A DNA stretch of 42,116 nt from Microbacteriaceae bacterium. Lineage in GTDB: Bacteria > Actinomycetota > Actinomycetes > Actinomycetales > Microbacteriaceae. Shown here piece by piece: positions 7,404 through 16,041 of this stretch (its first letter is position 1; the number at the start of each line of letters is the position of its first letter). The stretch lies in the NCBI GenBank assembly GCA_003852775.1, contig RDDZ01000092.1, positions 1 through 42,116 of the forward strand, given 5' to 3'. Position numbers and translations under genes: made by a program. The notes below the pieces were generated by a model. It ran no database searches, was not told where the DNA came from, and saw only the letters and a list, made by a program, of their open reading frames with translations.

Positions 7404-9610
7404 TCCGCCACCGCCCCTTCGGCTCCGGCCACCCGTACGCCGTCGACACCGAGCAGCGCTCGCCCGTCGACCCCGTCGCCGGCGAGCTGCTCGTGCTCGG
7501 CGTGCGCACCTCGACGGAGGTCGAGAGCGTCGCGCTCGAGTGGGAGCGCGACGGCGTCGCACAGGCGCCCATCCCCCTCGAGCGCGTCGTGCGCAGCTCG
7601 CGCGGGCAGGTGGTCGACGGCGGTCACCTCGCCTCCGCGCAGGCGCGGCTCGCTCGCGACTCCGGCGGGTGGCGCGTGAGCATCGACGACCTCGTCGCGG
7701 GCGAGCGCATCCGCTACCGCTTCGCCGGCGACGGCGGAGGCCGCGCGCAGTCGACGCGCTGGTTCGAGACGACCGTCGCGGAGTGGATCGAGGCGGACGA
7801 CGGCCCCGCGGTCGACGGCGCCGACCGCGTCGTGCCCGGCTCGGTGCGCCGCCTCGTGCGCGGTGGGGAGACCCTGCGCGTGCGCTTCGCACTCCCACTC
7901 GCCCCGGGCGAGCGCGTCGTGGGCTTCGGCGAGCGGTTCGACACGCTCGACCAGCGCGGCCTCGCCCTCGACTCGGTCGTGTTCGAGCAGTACAAGAGCC
8001 AGGGCGCCCACCGGCGCACCTACCTCCCGATGCCGTTCGCGCACGTCGTGGGCGGCGCGGGATGGGGCTTCCACGTGCGCACCTCCCGGCGCGTCTGGTT
8101 CGACGTCGGTGCGTCCACGCCCGACGCCCTCGTGATCGAGGCGGAGACCGGCCCCGACGGCGCCCTCGAGCTCGCCCTCTACGACGGCGACCCGCGCACG
8201 GTGCTGCGCTGCTTCCTCGACGAGGTGGGCCGGCCCGAGGTGCTGCCCGACTGGGTGTTCCGCCTGTGGGCGAGCGGCAACGAGTGGAACACGCAGGCCG
8301 AGGTCATGCGCCAGGCGGACCTGCACCGGGAGCACGGCGTCCCCGTGGGATCGATCGTGATCGAGGCGTGGAGCGACGAGAGCACGTTCACGACGTGGCG
8401 CGACGCGCGCGCGACGGTCGTCGACGGCGCCGAGCCCCGTCGACTCGCCGACTTCGAGTTCCCCGAGGACGGCGCCTGGCCCGATCCGAAGGGCATGGTC
8501 GACGAGCTGCATCGACGCGACGTCCACGTGCTGCTGTGGCAGATCCCGCTCATCAAGATGCGCCCGCATCCGGCCGGTCAGGTCAAGGCGGATGCCGAGG
8601 CCGCCATCCGCGACGGCATGCTCGTCCGCGAGGAGGCGCCCGACGGCACGCTGCGGCCCTACCGCAACCGCGGCTGGTGGTTCCCGCTCGGCCTCATGCC
8701 CGACCTCACCGACGAGCGCGCCGCGCACTGGTGGACCGAGAAGCGCCGCTACCTCGTGGAGGAGGTCGGTGTCGACGGCTTCAAGACCGACGGCGGCGAG
8801 CACGCGTGGGGGCGCGAGCTCGTGTACCTCGACGGGCGCCGCGGCGACGAGAGGAACAACGTCTTCCCTGTGCACTACGCGAAGGCCTACGGCGACCTCA
8901 TGCGCCGCGCGGGCAAGGCGCCCGTGACGTTCTCGCGTGCCGGCTTCACGGGCAGTCAGGCGCACGGGGCGTTCTGGGCGGGCGACGAGAACTCGACGTG
9001 GGAGGCGTTCCGCTGGTCGCTCTTCGCGGGGCTCAACGCCGCAGCGAGCGGCATCCTCTACTGGGGTTGGGACCTCGCGGGCTTCAGCGGCGACGTGCCG
9101 ACGGCCGAGCTGTACCTGCGCGCGGCGGCGGCTGCGACGTTCGTGCCGATCATGCAGTACCACTCCGAGTTCAACCATCACCGCACGCCGTCGCGTGACC
9201 GCACCCCGTGGAACATCGCCGAGCGCTGGGGCGACGAGCGCGTCGTGCCCGTGTTCCGACGGTTCGCGCAGCTCCGCGACCGGCTCGTGCCGTACCTCGC
9301 GGACGAGACCCGGCGCGCCGTGGCGGCGGGGGAGCCGCTCATGCGGCCGCTGTTCTTCGACGCGCCACGAGCGGACGAGGCGTTCGCGCATCCGTTCCAG
9401 TGGATGCTCGGCGACGCGCTGCTCGTGGCTCCCGTCGTCGAGGAGGGTGCGGGTGCCGTGCGCGCGTGGCTGCCGGACGGCGAGTGGGTCGATGCGTTCC
9501 GCGGCACGCGGCACAGGGGCGGGGTGGTCGAGCGTGACGTCCCGATCGACGAGGCGGCCGTGTGGATCCGCGCGGACGCCGTCGACCGCCTCCGCGGCGT
9601 GTTCCCCTGA
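7400..9610 (+). CDS. GH31-family alpha-glucosidase
   Basis: This 736-residue glycoside hydrolase family 31 enzyme has an N-terminal beta-sandwich (about residues 1-250) followed by the catalytic barrel. The nucleophile lies in VDGFKTDGGE (Asp464) and the acid/base in FWAGDENSTW (Asp529); the YWGWDLAGF active-site strand is also present. There is no signal peptide, so the enzyme is cytoplasmic. The GTG start at 7400 overlaps the GH15 stop. Together with GH15 it should reduce imported alpha-gluco-oligosaccharides to glucose; the linkage specificity cannot be decided from the sequence (alpha-glucosidase versus alpha-xylosidase or related). Confidence 0.9.
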   Translation: MIRHRPFGSGHPYAVDTEQRSPVDPVAGELLVLGVRTSTEVESVALEWERDGVAQAPIPLERVVRSSRGQVVDGGHLASAQARLARDSGGWRVSIDDLVAGERIRYRFAGDGGGRAQSTRWFETTVAEWIEADDGPAVDGADRVVPGSVRRLVRGGETLRVRFALPLAPGERVVGFGERFDTLDQRGLALDSVVFEQYKSQGAHRRTYLPMPFAHVVGGAGWGFHVRTSRRVWFDVGASTPDALVIEAETGPDGALELALYDGDPRTVLRCFLDEVGRPEVLPDWVFRLWASGNEWNTQAEVMRQADLHREHGVPVGSIVIEAWSDESTFTTWRDARATVVDGAEPRRLADFEFPEDGAWPDPKGMVDELHRRDVHVLLWQIPLIKMRPHPAGQVKADAEAAIRDGMLVREEAPDGTLRPYRNRGWWFPLGLMPDLTDERAAHWWTEKRRYLVEEVGVDGFKTDGGEHAWGRELVYLDGRRGDERNNVFPVHYAKAYGDLMRRAGKAPVTFSRAGFTGSQAHGAFWAGDENSTWEAFRWSLFAGLNAAASGILYWGWDLAGFSGDVPTAELYLRAAAAATFVPIMQYHSEFNHHRTPSRDRTPWNIAERWGDERVVPVFRRFAQLRDRLVPYLADETRRAVAAGEPLMRPLFFDAPRADEAFAHPFQWMLGDALLVAPVVEEGAGAVRAWLPDGEWVDAFRGTRHRGGVVERDVPIDEAAVWIRADAVDRLRGVFP

Positions 9611-9617
9611 CATCCCC

Positions 9618-9673
9618 GAGGTGTCACTTTCGGTCGCCGGCGGTCGCCGCCAGGGGACCGGAAGTGACACCTC
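9618..9673. repeat. Inverted-repeat element, copy 2, between convergent genes
   Basis: GAGGTGTCACTTTCGGTC (9618-9635) pairs with 9656-9673 over 18 bp with a single G/T-type mismatch. The core is identical to the element at 1690-1747. It starts 8 bases after the GH31 stop, and the TGA of the oppositely oriented hxlR gene (9672-9674) is formed by its right arm. A bidirectional terminator function is plausible. Confidence 0.85.
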
Positions 9674-10040
9674 AGGACGCGGCGGCGCGCTCCGGCTCTC
9701 CGACGACGTCGCCCCAGCGGTGCGCCCACGCGGCGAGCGGCTGGAGCGAGCGCAGCAGCTCGAGGCCGGGCTGGGTGAGCTCGTAGCGCACCTGCACGGG
9801 CGTCGTCGGGATGACGCGGCGCTCGACGAGGCCCGTCGCCTCGAGCTCGCGGAGGCGCTGCGCCGCCATCCGGTCGGAGAGCCCGTCGACGGCCGCGACG
9901 ATGGCGCTGAAGCGGTGGGCGCCGCGGCCGATCGCGAGCATGATGCCGGGGCTCCAGCGGCGACCCACGAGCTCCGCGGAGGACAGGAAGCGGCGGCACG
10001 CCTCGTCGTCGATGTGCAGCAGGTCGGGGGCATCGGTCAC
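9672..10040 (-). CDS. HxlR-family winged-helix transcriptional regulator
   Basis: The 122-residue protein has the HxlR pattern: an N-terminal Cys near the start (EACRRFL), GRRWSPGIMLAIGRGAHRFSAIVAAVDGLSDRMAAQRLRELEATGLVERRV as helix-turn-helix plus wing, and RYELTQPGLELL after it. Cys15 could be a redox or electrophile sensor, as in other HxlR proteins. It is divergent from the flavin oxidase fusion across 64 bases and probably controls it. GTG 10040 is chosen because TATGAT lies exactly 6 bases upstream. Confidence 0.9.
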   Translation of the reverse strand: MTDAPDLLHIDDEACRRFLSSAELVGRRWSPGIMLAIGRGAHRFSAIVAAVDGLSDRMAAQRLRELEATGLVERRVIPTTPVQVRYELTQPGLELLRSLQPLAAWAHRWGDVVGEPERAAAS

Positions 10041-10104
10041 TCACGTATCATAAGCGACTTACCTCGCCATTGCCGGATCGCGCGCATCGGCGGAGGCTGG
10101 GGGC
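10041..10104. promoter_or_regulatory. Divergent control region hxlR / flavin oxidase fusion
   Basis: On the minus strand, TATGAT (10047-10052) ends 6 bases before the hxlR GTG. The overlapping palindrome TAAGCGACTTA (10051-10061) is a candidate HxlR operator. For the plus-strand gene, GGAGG stands about 9 bases upstream of ATG 10105 and would serve as Shine-Dalgarno. Confidence 0.5.
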
Positions 10105-12378
10105 ATGCCCGACTACGGCCACCCTCTCCGCTTCGGAACCTTCATCACGCCGACGGCCGCGCGCCCCGAGGCGCCGGTCGCCCTCGCGCAGCTGAGCGAG
10201 CGGCTCGGCTACGACCTCGTCACCTTCCAGGACCACCCCTACCAGCCCGCGTTCCTCGACACCTGGACCCTGCTGTCCTGGGTCGCCGCGCGCACGGAGC
10301 GCGTGCACGTCGCCGCGAACGTGCACACCCTGCCGCTGCGCCCGCCCGCCGTGCTCGCGCGCTCGGCCGCGAGCCTCGACCGCCTCTCGGGGGGCCGCTT
10401 CGAGCTCTCGCTCGGCGCCGGCGGCTTCGTCGAGGCGATCGCCGCGATGGGCGGCCCCGAGCTCACGCCGGGGCAGGGCATCGACGCGCTCGCGGAGGCC
10501 ATCCCGCTCATCCGCGCCCTCTGGGACGTCGACGACCGCACGCCGCTCCGCATCGACGGCGAGCACTACCGCCTGAACGGCGCCAAGCGCGGACCCGAGC
10601 CGGCGCACGACATCCCGATCCACGTCGGCGCCTACAAGCCGCGCATGCTGCGCCTCGTCGGGCGCCTCGCCGACGGCTGGCTGCCGAGTCTGCCCTACCT
10701 CGGGGACGGCGACGTCGCGCCCGGCAACGCCGAGATCGACGCGGCCGCCGAGGCGGCGGGCCGCGACCCCCGCGAGATCCGGCGCCTGCTCAACATCAAC
10801 GGCCGCTTCCAGGACCTCGACGGCGGTCTGCTCCAGGGTCCGCCCGCGCAGTGGGTCGACCAGCTGCTGCCCTACGTGCTCGAGGACGGCATGAGCGTCT
10901 TCATCCTCGCGGGCGACGACCCGGATGCCATGCGCACCTTCGCCGAGGAGGTCGCGCCCGAGTTGCGCGAGCGCGTGGAGCGGGAACGCCGCGCGAGCGG
11001 GGTGACGACGACGGAGCGCGTCCGGCCCTCATCCGCCCTCGCCGCCCGGCGTCCCGGGATCGCCTACGACGCGCTCCCGCGCGAGCTCGCCGAGAACGCG
11101 GTCGAGCCGGGCGACCGCGAGTACGCGCGGGTGCGCTCGAACTATCTGCGCGGCGGCGCCCCCGGCCTCGTGCTGCGGCCGCGCTCGGTCGACGAGGTCG
11201 TCCAGGCGGTCGCGTTCGCGCGCGAGCACCGGCACCTGCCGCTCGGTGTGCGCAGCGCCGGCCACGGGATCAGCGGGCGCTCGACGAACGACGGCGGCCT
11301 CGTGATCGACGTCTCCGCGCTCGACGCGATCGAGGTGCTCGACGAGGAGCGGCGCCTCGTGCGCGTGGGCCCCGGCGCCCGCTGGCAGGAGGTCGCCGCG
11401 GCGCTCGAGCCGCACGGCTGGGCGATCACCTCGGGCGACTACGGCGGCGTCGGCGTCGGCGGGCTCGCCACCGCGGGCGGCGTCGGCTTCTTCGCACGCG
11501 AGCACGGCCTCACGATCGACCGGATGCGCGCGGCCGAGCTCGTGCTCGCCGACGGCAGCGTCGTGCGCGTGGACGCCGAGCACGACCCCGAGCTGTTCTG
11601 GGGTGTACGCGGCGCCGGCGCCAACCTCGGAATCGTCACGGCGTTCGAGTTCGAGGCCGCGGAGGTCGGCGAGGTCGGCTGGGCGCAGCTCGCGTTCGAC
11701 GCATCCGACACCGCCGGCTTCCTCGAGCGCTGGGCCGCCACGATGGAGGCAGCCCCGCGAGACGTCTCGGGGGAGGTGGTGCTCGGCGCCCCGCGCGGCG
11801 GACGGATGGTCGCCACCGCGCTCATGCTCGTCGACTCCTCCGACCCCGACACGATCCTCGAGCGCCTGCGCCCGTTCGCCGAGCTCGCGCCCCTCCTCGA
11901 CCAGTCGGTCGTGCTCGCGCCGTACTCGGCGGTCATCTCGAACGCGCACGGCGAGTCGAACCGGGGCGTCGGGGAGCCCGCCGCTCGCGGCGGGCTCGTC
12001 GAGCACGTGACGCGGGAGCTCGCCCGCGAGCTCGAGCGGATGCTGCGGACCGGCCGCGTGCACTTCTTCTCCGCGCGCGCGGTCGGCGGCGCCGTCTCCG
12101 ACGTCCCCGAGGACGCGACCGCCTACGCCCACCGCTCGGCCAACTTCGCGCTCTCGGCCATGTCGGGCGACGCCGGGTGGCTGAACGAGACGTGGGACGC
12201 TCTCGAGGAGCACGTCATGGGCGTCTACCTGAGCTTCGAGGCCGACCCGCGCGGCGACCGCGTCGAGCGGGCCTTCCCGCCGGCGACGCTCGACCGCATC
12301 CGCGCCCTCAAGGCCCGCGTCGACCCCGACGGCCTGTTCCGCGACAACTTCGCGGTGCTCGAGCCCGAGCACGTGTGA
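10105..12378 (+). CDS. Fusion: luciferase-like flavin monooxygenase + berberine-bridge-type FAD oxidase
   Basis: One uninterrupted 757-residue frame joins two enzymes. Residues 1-300 are an LLM-class (F420/FMN) oxidoreductase, with the TIM-barrel motif FQDHPYQPAFLDTWTLL and DRLSGGRFELSLGAGG. Residues 310-757 are a PCMH-type FAD-binding domain with a C-terminal berberine-bridge segment, FxDNFAVL. The His-linkage motif is present (RSAGHGISGR, His387), but the Cys used for the second flavin bond in bicovalent family members is replaced by Tyr446 (SGDYGGVGVGG), so mono-covalent FAD is predicted. No signal peptide is present. The substrate is unknown; the two flavin centres may act sequentially on one compound. 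HxlR regulation is inferred from the divergent gene. Confidence 0.88.
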   Translation: MPDYGHPLRFGTFITPTAARPEAPVALAQLSERLGYDLVTFQDHPYQPAFLDTWTLLSWVAARTERVHVAANVHTLPLRPPAVLARSAASLDRLSGGRFELSLGAGGFVEAIAAMGGPELTPGQGIDALAEAIPLIRALWDVDDRTPLRIDGEHYRLNGAKRGPEPAHDIPIHVGAYKPRMLRLVGRLADGWLPSLPYLGDGDVAPGNAEIDAAAEAAGRDPREIRRLLNINGRFQDLDGGLLQGPPAQWVDQLLPYVLEDGMSVFILAGDDPDAMRTFAEEVAPELRERVERERRASGVTTTERVRPSSALAARRPGIAYDALPRELAENAVEPGDREYARVRSNYLRGGAPGLVLRPRSVDEVVQAVAFAREHRHLPLGVRSAGHGISGRSTNDGGLVIDVSALDAIEVLDEERRLVRVGPGARWQEVAAALEPHGWAITSGDYGGVGVGGLATAGGVGFFAREHGLTIDRMRAAELVLADGSVVRVDAEHDPELFWGVRGAGANLGIVTAFEFEAAEVGEVGWAQLAFDASDTAGFLERWAATMEAAPRDVSGEVVLGAPRGGRMVATALMLVDSSDPDTILERLRPFAELAPLLDQSVVLAPYSAVISNAHGESNRGVGEPAARGGLVEHVTRELARELERMLRTGRVHFFSARAVGGAVSDVPEDATAYAHRSANFALSAMSGDAGWLNETWDALEEHVMGVYLSFEADPRGDRVERAFPPATLDRIRALKARVDPDGLFRDNFAVLEPEHV

Positions 12379-12389
12379 CGGGCCGCTCG

Positions 12390-12395
12390 TAGACT
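12390..12395 (+). promoter_or_regulatory. -10 element of the cytochrome c maturation unit
   Basis: TAGACT ends exactly 6 bases before the GTG of the histidine phosphatase gene at 12402. A leaderless transcript is predicted. No Shine-Dalgarno sequence is seen. Confidence 0.55.
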
Positions 12396-12401
12396 GAGCC
12401 C

Positions 12402-13031
12402 GTGCCGGCCGACCTCGTCCATCTCGTGCGCCACGGCGAGGTGCACAACCCCGACCGCATCCTCTACGGGCGCCTCGAGGGCTTCGGCCTCTCGGAGCTC
12501 GGGCACCGGATGGCCGCCATCGCCGCGGAGTCGCTCCAGGGGCGCCCCGTCACGAGCCTCGTCGCGAGCCCGCTCCAGCGCACGCAGGAGTCGGCCGCCC
12601 CGTGGGCCGCCCGTTTCGGCCTCGACGTCCGGCTCGACGAGCGGCTCATCGAGCCGCACAACCGCTTCGAGGGCACCAATGTGCGCAGGGGCCTGCGCGA
12701 CCCGCGCAACTGGCCCTACCTCGTCGGCCCCTGGCGGCCGACCTGGGGCGAGGCGTTCACGAGCATCCGCCGCCGGATGATGGCCGCCGTCGCGCAGGCC
12801 TACGCCGACTCCGACGGCGGCGAGGCGGTGCTCGTCACCCACCAGCTGCCGATCTGGATGGTGGCCCGCACCGTCGCGCGCAAGCCGCTCGCGCACGACC
12901 CGCGCAGCCGGCGGTGCTCGCTCTCGAGCATCACGACGCTCGCGTGGCGCGACGGCGCCTTCGTCGAGGTGGACTATCAGGAACCTGCGGCAGAGTTGTT
13001 GGCGCAATCCATCGACCTGGGAGCCGTGTGA
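12402..13031 (+). CDS. Histidine phosphatase superfamily protein
   Basis: The 209-residue protein has the phosphoglycerate-mutase-type catalytic RHGE motif (LVRHGEVHNP, residues 8-17) and the second conserved His in VLVTHQLP. The substrate is not evident. It heads the unit with tlpA, ccdA, resB and ccsB, overlapping tlpA by GTGA, an arrangement I recall from other actinobacterial ccs loci. Confidence 0.88.
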   Translation: MPADLVHLVRHGEVHNPDRILYGRLEGFGLSELGHRMAAIAAESLQGRPVTSLVASPLQRTQESAAPWAARFGLDVRLDERLIEPHNRFEGTNVRRGLRDPRNWPYLVGPWRPTWGEAFTSIRRRMMAAVAQAYADSDGGEAVLVTHQLPIWMVARTVARKPLAHDPRSRRCSLSSITTLAWRDGAFVEVDYQEPAAELLAQSIDLGAV

Positions 13032-13648
13032 CCACCCGATCGTCCCGCCGTCTCGGCGTGCGCCTCGTCGCGCCCGTCGTCGCCCTCGCGGCGCTGCTCG
13101 CGGGCTGCACGCAGGAGGCCGACCACCTCGCCGGACAGTACGAGTCCGGCACGGGCGGCGGCTACATCTCCGGCGACGGCCGCGTGATCCAGCCCGCCGC
13201 GTCCGAACGCGAGGCCCCCGTCGCCTTCGCGGGCACCCTCGACACGGGCGAGGCCTTCGACTCGGCCGACGTGCTCGGTCAGGTCGTCGTCGTCAACTTC
13301 TGGTACGCGAGCTGCCCGCCCTGCCGCGAGGAGGCGCCCGACCTCGAGGCGCTGCGCGCGCAGTTCGAGGGCGACGAGGTCGTCATGCTCGGCGTCAACG
13401 TGAGCGACAGCGCGGACGTCTCGCTCGGCTTCGCCAAGAAGTTCGGCGTCGGCTACCCGTCGATCATCGACGCGGCCGATAACGCCGTGCAGCTCGCGTT
13501 CGCCGACGGGAGGCTCGCGCCCAACTCGGTGCCGACGACGCTCATCCTCGACCGGCAGGGGCGTGTCGCCGCGCGCATCAGCGGGCTCATCGAGAGCCCG
13601 AGCGTCGTCTCCGACATCGTCGACGAGCTGCTGGCCGAGAAGGCCTGA
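13028..13648 (+). CDS. TlpA/ResA-like thioredoxin lipoprotein for cytochrome c maturation
   Basis: The 206-residue protein has a lipoprotein signal (LLAGC, Cys27) and a thioredoxin domain with the active site CPPC (Cys96/Cys99) in FWYASCPPCREEAPDL. It should reduce apocytochrome c haem-binding cysteines on the outer face of the membrane, taking electrons from the CcdA protein encoded next. The VPTTLILD cis-Pro loop is present. The GTG start overlaps the phosphatase stop. Confidence 0.92.
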   Translation: MTTRSSRRLGVRLVAPVVALAALLAGCTQEADHLAGQYESGTGGGYISGDGRVIQPAASEREAPVAFAGTLDTGEAFDSADVLGQVVVVNFWYASCPPCREEAPDLEALRAQFEGDEVVMLGVNVSDSADVSLGFAKKFGVGYPSIIDAADNAVQLAFADGRLAPNSVPTTLILDRQGRVAARISGLIESPSVVSDIVDELLAEKA

Positions 13649-13651
13649 CGC

Positions 13652-14386
13652 GTGGACCCGGGAGAGATCGTCGTCTCCGGCGGGCTGTGGCTCGCCGTGC
13701 CCATCGCGCTCGCCGCGGGGCTCATGTCGTTCCTCTCGCCGTGCGTGCTGCCGCTCGTCCCCGGCTACCTCGGGTACGTCTCCGGCGTGACGGGCGGGGC
13801 CACGCGCTCGCGCTCGCGCATGACGCTCGGCGCCCTGCTCTTCATCGCCGGCTTCTCGCTCGTCTTCATGGCCGTCTTCGTGCTCGCGGGCACCGCGGGG
13901 CGCTTCCTGCTGCAGTACGGCGACCTCATCATGCGCATCGGCGGCGGCGTCATCATCGTGCTCGGCCTCGTGTTCATCGGGCAGGTCACGGTGCTCCAGC
14001 GCCAGGTGAAGCCGAGCTGGCGCCCGCGCACGGGGCTCGTCGGCGCCCCGCTGCTCGGCATCCTGTTCGCGCTCGGGTGGACGCCGTGCATCAGCCCGAC
14101 CCTCACGGCGGTCGGCTTCCTCGCCGGCTACGGCGGCGACCCGTGGCGCGCGGCCCTCATCGGCCTCGCCTACTGCGCGGGCCTCGGTCTGCCGTTCGTG
14201 CTCGTGGCACTCGGCCTCGGCTGGGTGTCGTCGAGCCTCGGCTGGGTGCGGCGGCACATCCGCGCCATCAACATCGTGGGCGGCGTGCTGCTCGTGGTCA
14301 TCGGCGTGCTCATGGTCACCGGGCTGTGGGGCGTCATCATGTCGGAGATCGGGGCGGTGATCGGTGGCGTCAGCACCCCGCTCTGA
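13652..14386 (+). CDS. ccdA: Cytochrome c biogenesis membrane protein CcdA
   Basis: The 244-residue protein has about six membrane segments and the two conserved cysteines of the family, in [17 protein letters not shown] and [10 protein letters not shown]. It carries electrons from cytoplasmic thioredoxin to the outside TlpA-like protein. It starts with GTG 3 bases after the tlpA stop. Its last residues precede the resB Shine-Dalgarno sequence. Confidence 0.93.
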   Translation: MDPGEIVVSGGLWLAVPIALAAGLMSFLSPCVLPLVPGYLGYVSGVTGGATRSRSRMTLGALLFIAGFSLVFMAVFVLAGTAGRFLLQYGDLIMRIGGGVIIVLGLVFIGQVTVLQRQVKPSWRPRTGLVGAPLLGILFALGWTPCISPTLTAVGFLAGYGGDPWRAALIGLAYCAGLGLPFVLVALGLGWVSSSLGWVRRHIRAINIVGGVLLVVIGVLMVTGLWGVIMSEIGAVIGGVSTPL

Positions 14387-14402
14387 GAAGTCGGAGGACT
14401 CG

Positions 14403-16037
14403 GTGAGCCCGAAGAAGGCGAGGACCGTGGGATCGGGCGACCCCCTGCGGCCGTCCGACCACATCGACGCACCGGAGGCGCCCGCGGGCGCCGACATCGC
14501 GCAGCCGAAGCTCGGCGTCGTCGGCTACCTGCGGTTCTTCTGGCGTCAGCTCACGAGCATGCGCACGGCCCTCGTGCTGCTGCTCCTGCTCGCGCTCGCC
14601 GCCGTGCCGGGTTCGCTCGTGCCGCAGCGCAGCTCCGATCCGAACGGCGTCATCCAGTACGAGCGCGAGAACCCGGAGGCGTTCCAGGTGCTCGACGCGC
14701 TCGGCGTCTTCTCGACGTTCAGCTCGCCGTGGTTCTCGGCCATCTACCTGCTGCTGTTCGTCTCGCTCGTGGGCTGCATCCTGCCGCGCACGAAGCACCA
14801 CATCGACGCCCTCCGAGCCCGTCCGCCGAAGACCCCCGCGCGTCTGGCTCGCCTCGTGGGCTACACGGAGCGCACCGCCGGGACGGATGTCGAGACCGCC
14901 GTCGCCGAGGCCCGTCGCGTGCTCCGCGGCGCCGGTTACCGCGTCGAGCGGTACGGGGACTCGATCTCGGCCGAGCGCGGCTACCTGCGCGAGACCGGCA
15001 ACCTCGTGTTCCACACCTCGCTCGTGGGGGTGCTCGTCGCGGTCGGCATCGGCGGCGGCTACGGCTACAACGGGCAGCGCGTCGTGATCGAGGACACGGC
15101 CTTCACCAACTCGCTCGCGAGCTACGACTCGTTCAACCCCGGCCGCTTCTTCACCGAGACCGCGCTCGAGCCGTTCTCGCTGCGGCTCGACGAGTTCGAG
15201 GGCAGCTACCAGCTCGACCCCGCGACGGGCGTCTACCAGCCGATCGACTTCACGGCCCACCTCTCCACGCGCGAACCCGGCGGCGAGTGGACGGACGCCG
15301 ACCTCAAGGTCAACTCGCCCCTCGAGATCGGCGGCACGAAGGTCTACCTGCTGAGCAACGGCTTCGCGCCCGTCGTCACGGTGCGTGGCGCGGATGGCGA
15401 GGTCGCCTTCTCGGGGCCCGTTGCGTTCATCCCGCAGGACAACAACCTGCGCAGCCTCGGCGTCATCAAGGTGCCCGACGGCCTCGACGACCAGCTCGGC
15501 CTTCTCGGGTTCTTCTACCCCGACCCGCTGCAGCTCACCGACGGCACCTACACCTCGATGTCCCCGTACCCGGGCGAGGGGAGCCTCCTCACGCTCACGG
15601 TCTACCGGGGCGACCTCGGCCTCGACGACGGCGTCGCCGTCAACGCGTACTCGCTCGACACCGACGAGCTCACGCAGATCGCCGGCCCGAACGCCGAGCT
15701 GCCCGCGCTCGAGCTCACGCAGGGCGACACGGTCGAGCTGCCCGACGGTCTCGGCACGATCTCGTTCGAGGGCTACAAGCGCTTCATCGGCATCGAGTTC
15801 CACCACGACCCCACCGAGAACTGGGTGCTCGTCTTCGCGATCACGATCCTCGGCGGCCTGCTCGTGAGCCTGTTCGTGCCGCGGCGACGGATGTGGATCA
15901 AGGCCGCAGCCGCCGAGGGCGGGGTGCGCCTCGAGTACGCCGGCCTCGCGCGCGGTGAGGACCCCGGCCTCGAGGCCGCGGTCGCCGAGCTGGCCGACAA
16001 GCACACCGCCCGCCTCCAGACCCCGAACGTAGGATGA
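14403..16037 (+). CDS. resB: ResB-like cytochrome c biogenesis protein
   Basis: This 544-residue System II haem-lyase partner has membrane segments near residues 55-75, 105-120 and 200-220, a large extracytoplasmic region, and a final membrane span (VLVFAITILGGLLVSLFVP). GTG 14403 is chosen over an in-frame GTG at 14364 because GGAGG lies 6 bases upstream of 14403 and the longer form would overlap ccdA. Its stop overlaps the -10 hexamer of ccsB. Confidence 0.92.
   Translation: MSPKKARTVGSGDPLRPSDHIDAPEAPAGADIAQPKLGVVGYLRFFWRQLTSMRTALVLLLLLALAAVPGSLVPQRSSDPNGVIQYERENPEAFQVLDALGVFSTFSSPWFSAIYLLLFVSLVGCILPRTKHHIDALRARPPKTPARLARLVGYTERTAGTDVETAVAEARRVLRGAGYRVERYGDSISAERGYLRETGNLVFHTSLVGVLVAVGIGGGYGYNGQRVVIEDTAFTNSLASYDSFNPGRFFTETALEPFSLRLDEFEGSYQLDPATGVYQPIDFTAHLSTREPGGEWTDADLKVNSPLEIGGTKVYLLSNGFAPVVTVRGADGEVAFSGPVAFIPQDNNLRSLGVIKVPDGLDDQLGLLGFFYPDPLQLTDGTYTSMSPYPGEGSLLTLTVYRGDLGLDDGVAVNAYSLDTDELTQIAGPNAELPALELTQGDTVELPDGLGTISFEGYKRFIGIEFHHDPTENWVLVFAITILGGLLVSLFVPRRRMWIKAAAAEGGVRLEYAGLARGEDPGLEAAVAELADKHTARLQTPNVG
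16030..16035 (+). promoter_or_regulatory. -10 element of ccsB inside the resB 3' end
   Basis: TAGGAT ends 6 bases before the ccsB GTG at 16042, and its last T begins the resB TGA. The gene could therefore be transcribed from its own leaderless promoter as well as by read-through. Confidence 0.45.
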
Positions 16038-16041
16038 CCCC

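Noticed and set aside
9618-9673. Inverted repeat considered as an insertion-sequence terminal repeat
   Set aside because: The two arms are 20 bases apart with no transposase between them, and the distant copy has the same internal hairpin form; it fits a hairpin element or terminator better.
7295-10033. 912-codon open frame on the minus strand across the GH15/GH31 genes
   Set aside because: It lies antisense to clear glycosidase genes with catalytic motifs, its translation is low-complexity (Arg/Ala/Val/His-rich) and it matches no family. It is a by-product of GC-rich third positions.
8937-12392. 1151-codon open frame on the plus strand
   Set aside because: It overlaps GH31, hxlR and the flavin fusion out of frame; the Arg/Ser/Ala-rich translation has no recognisable domain.
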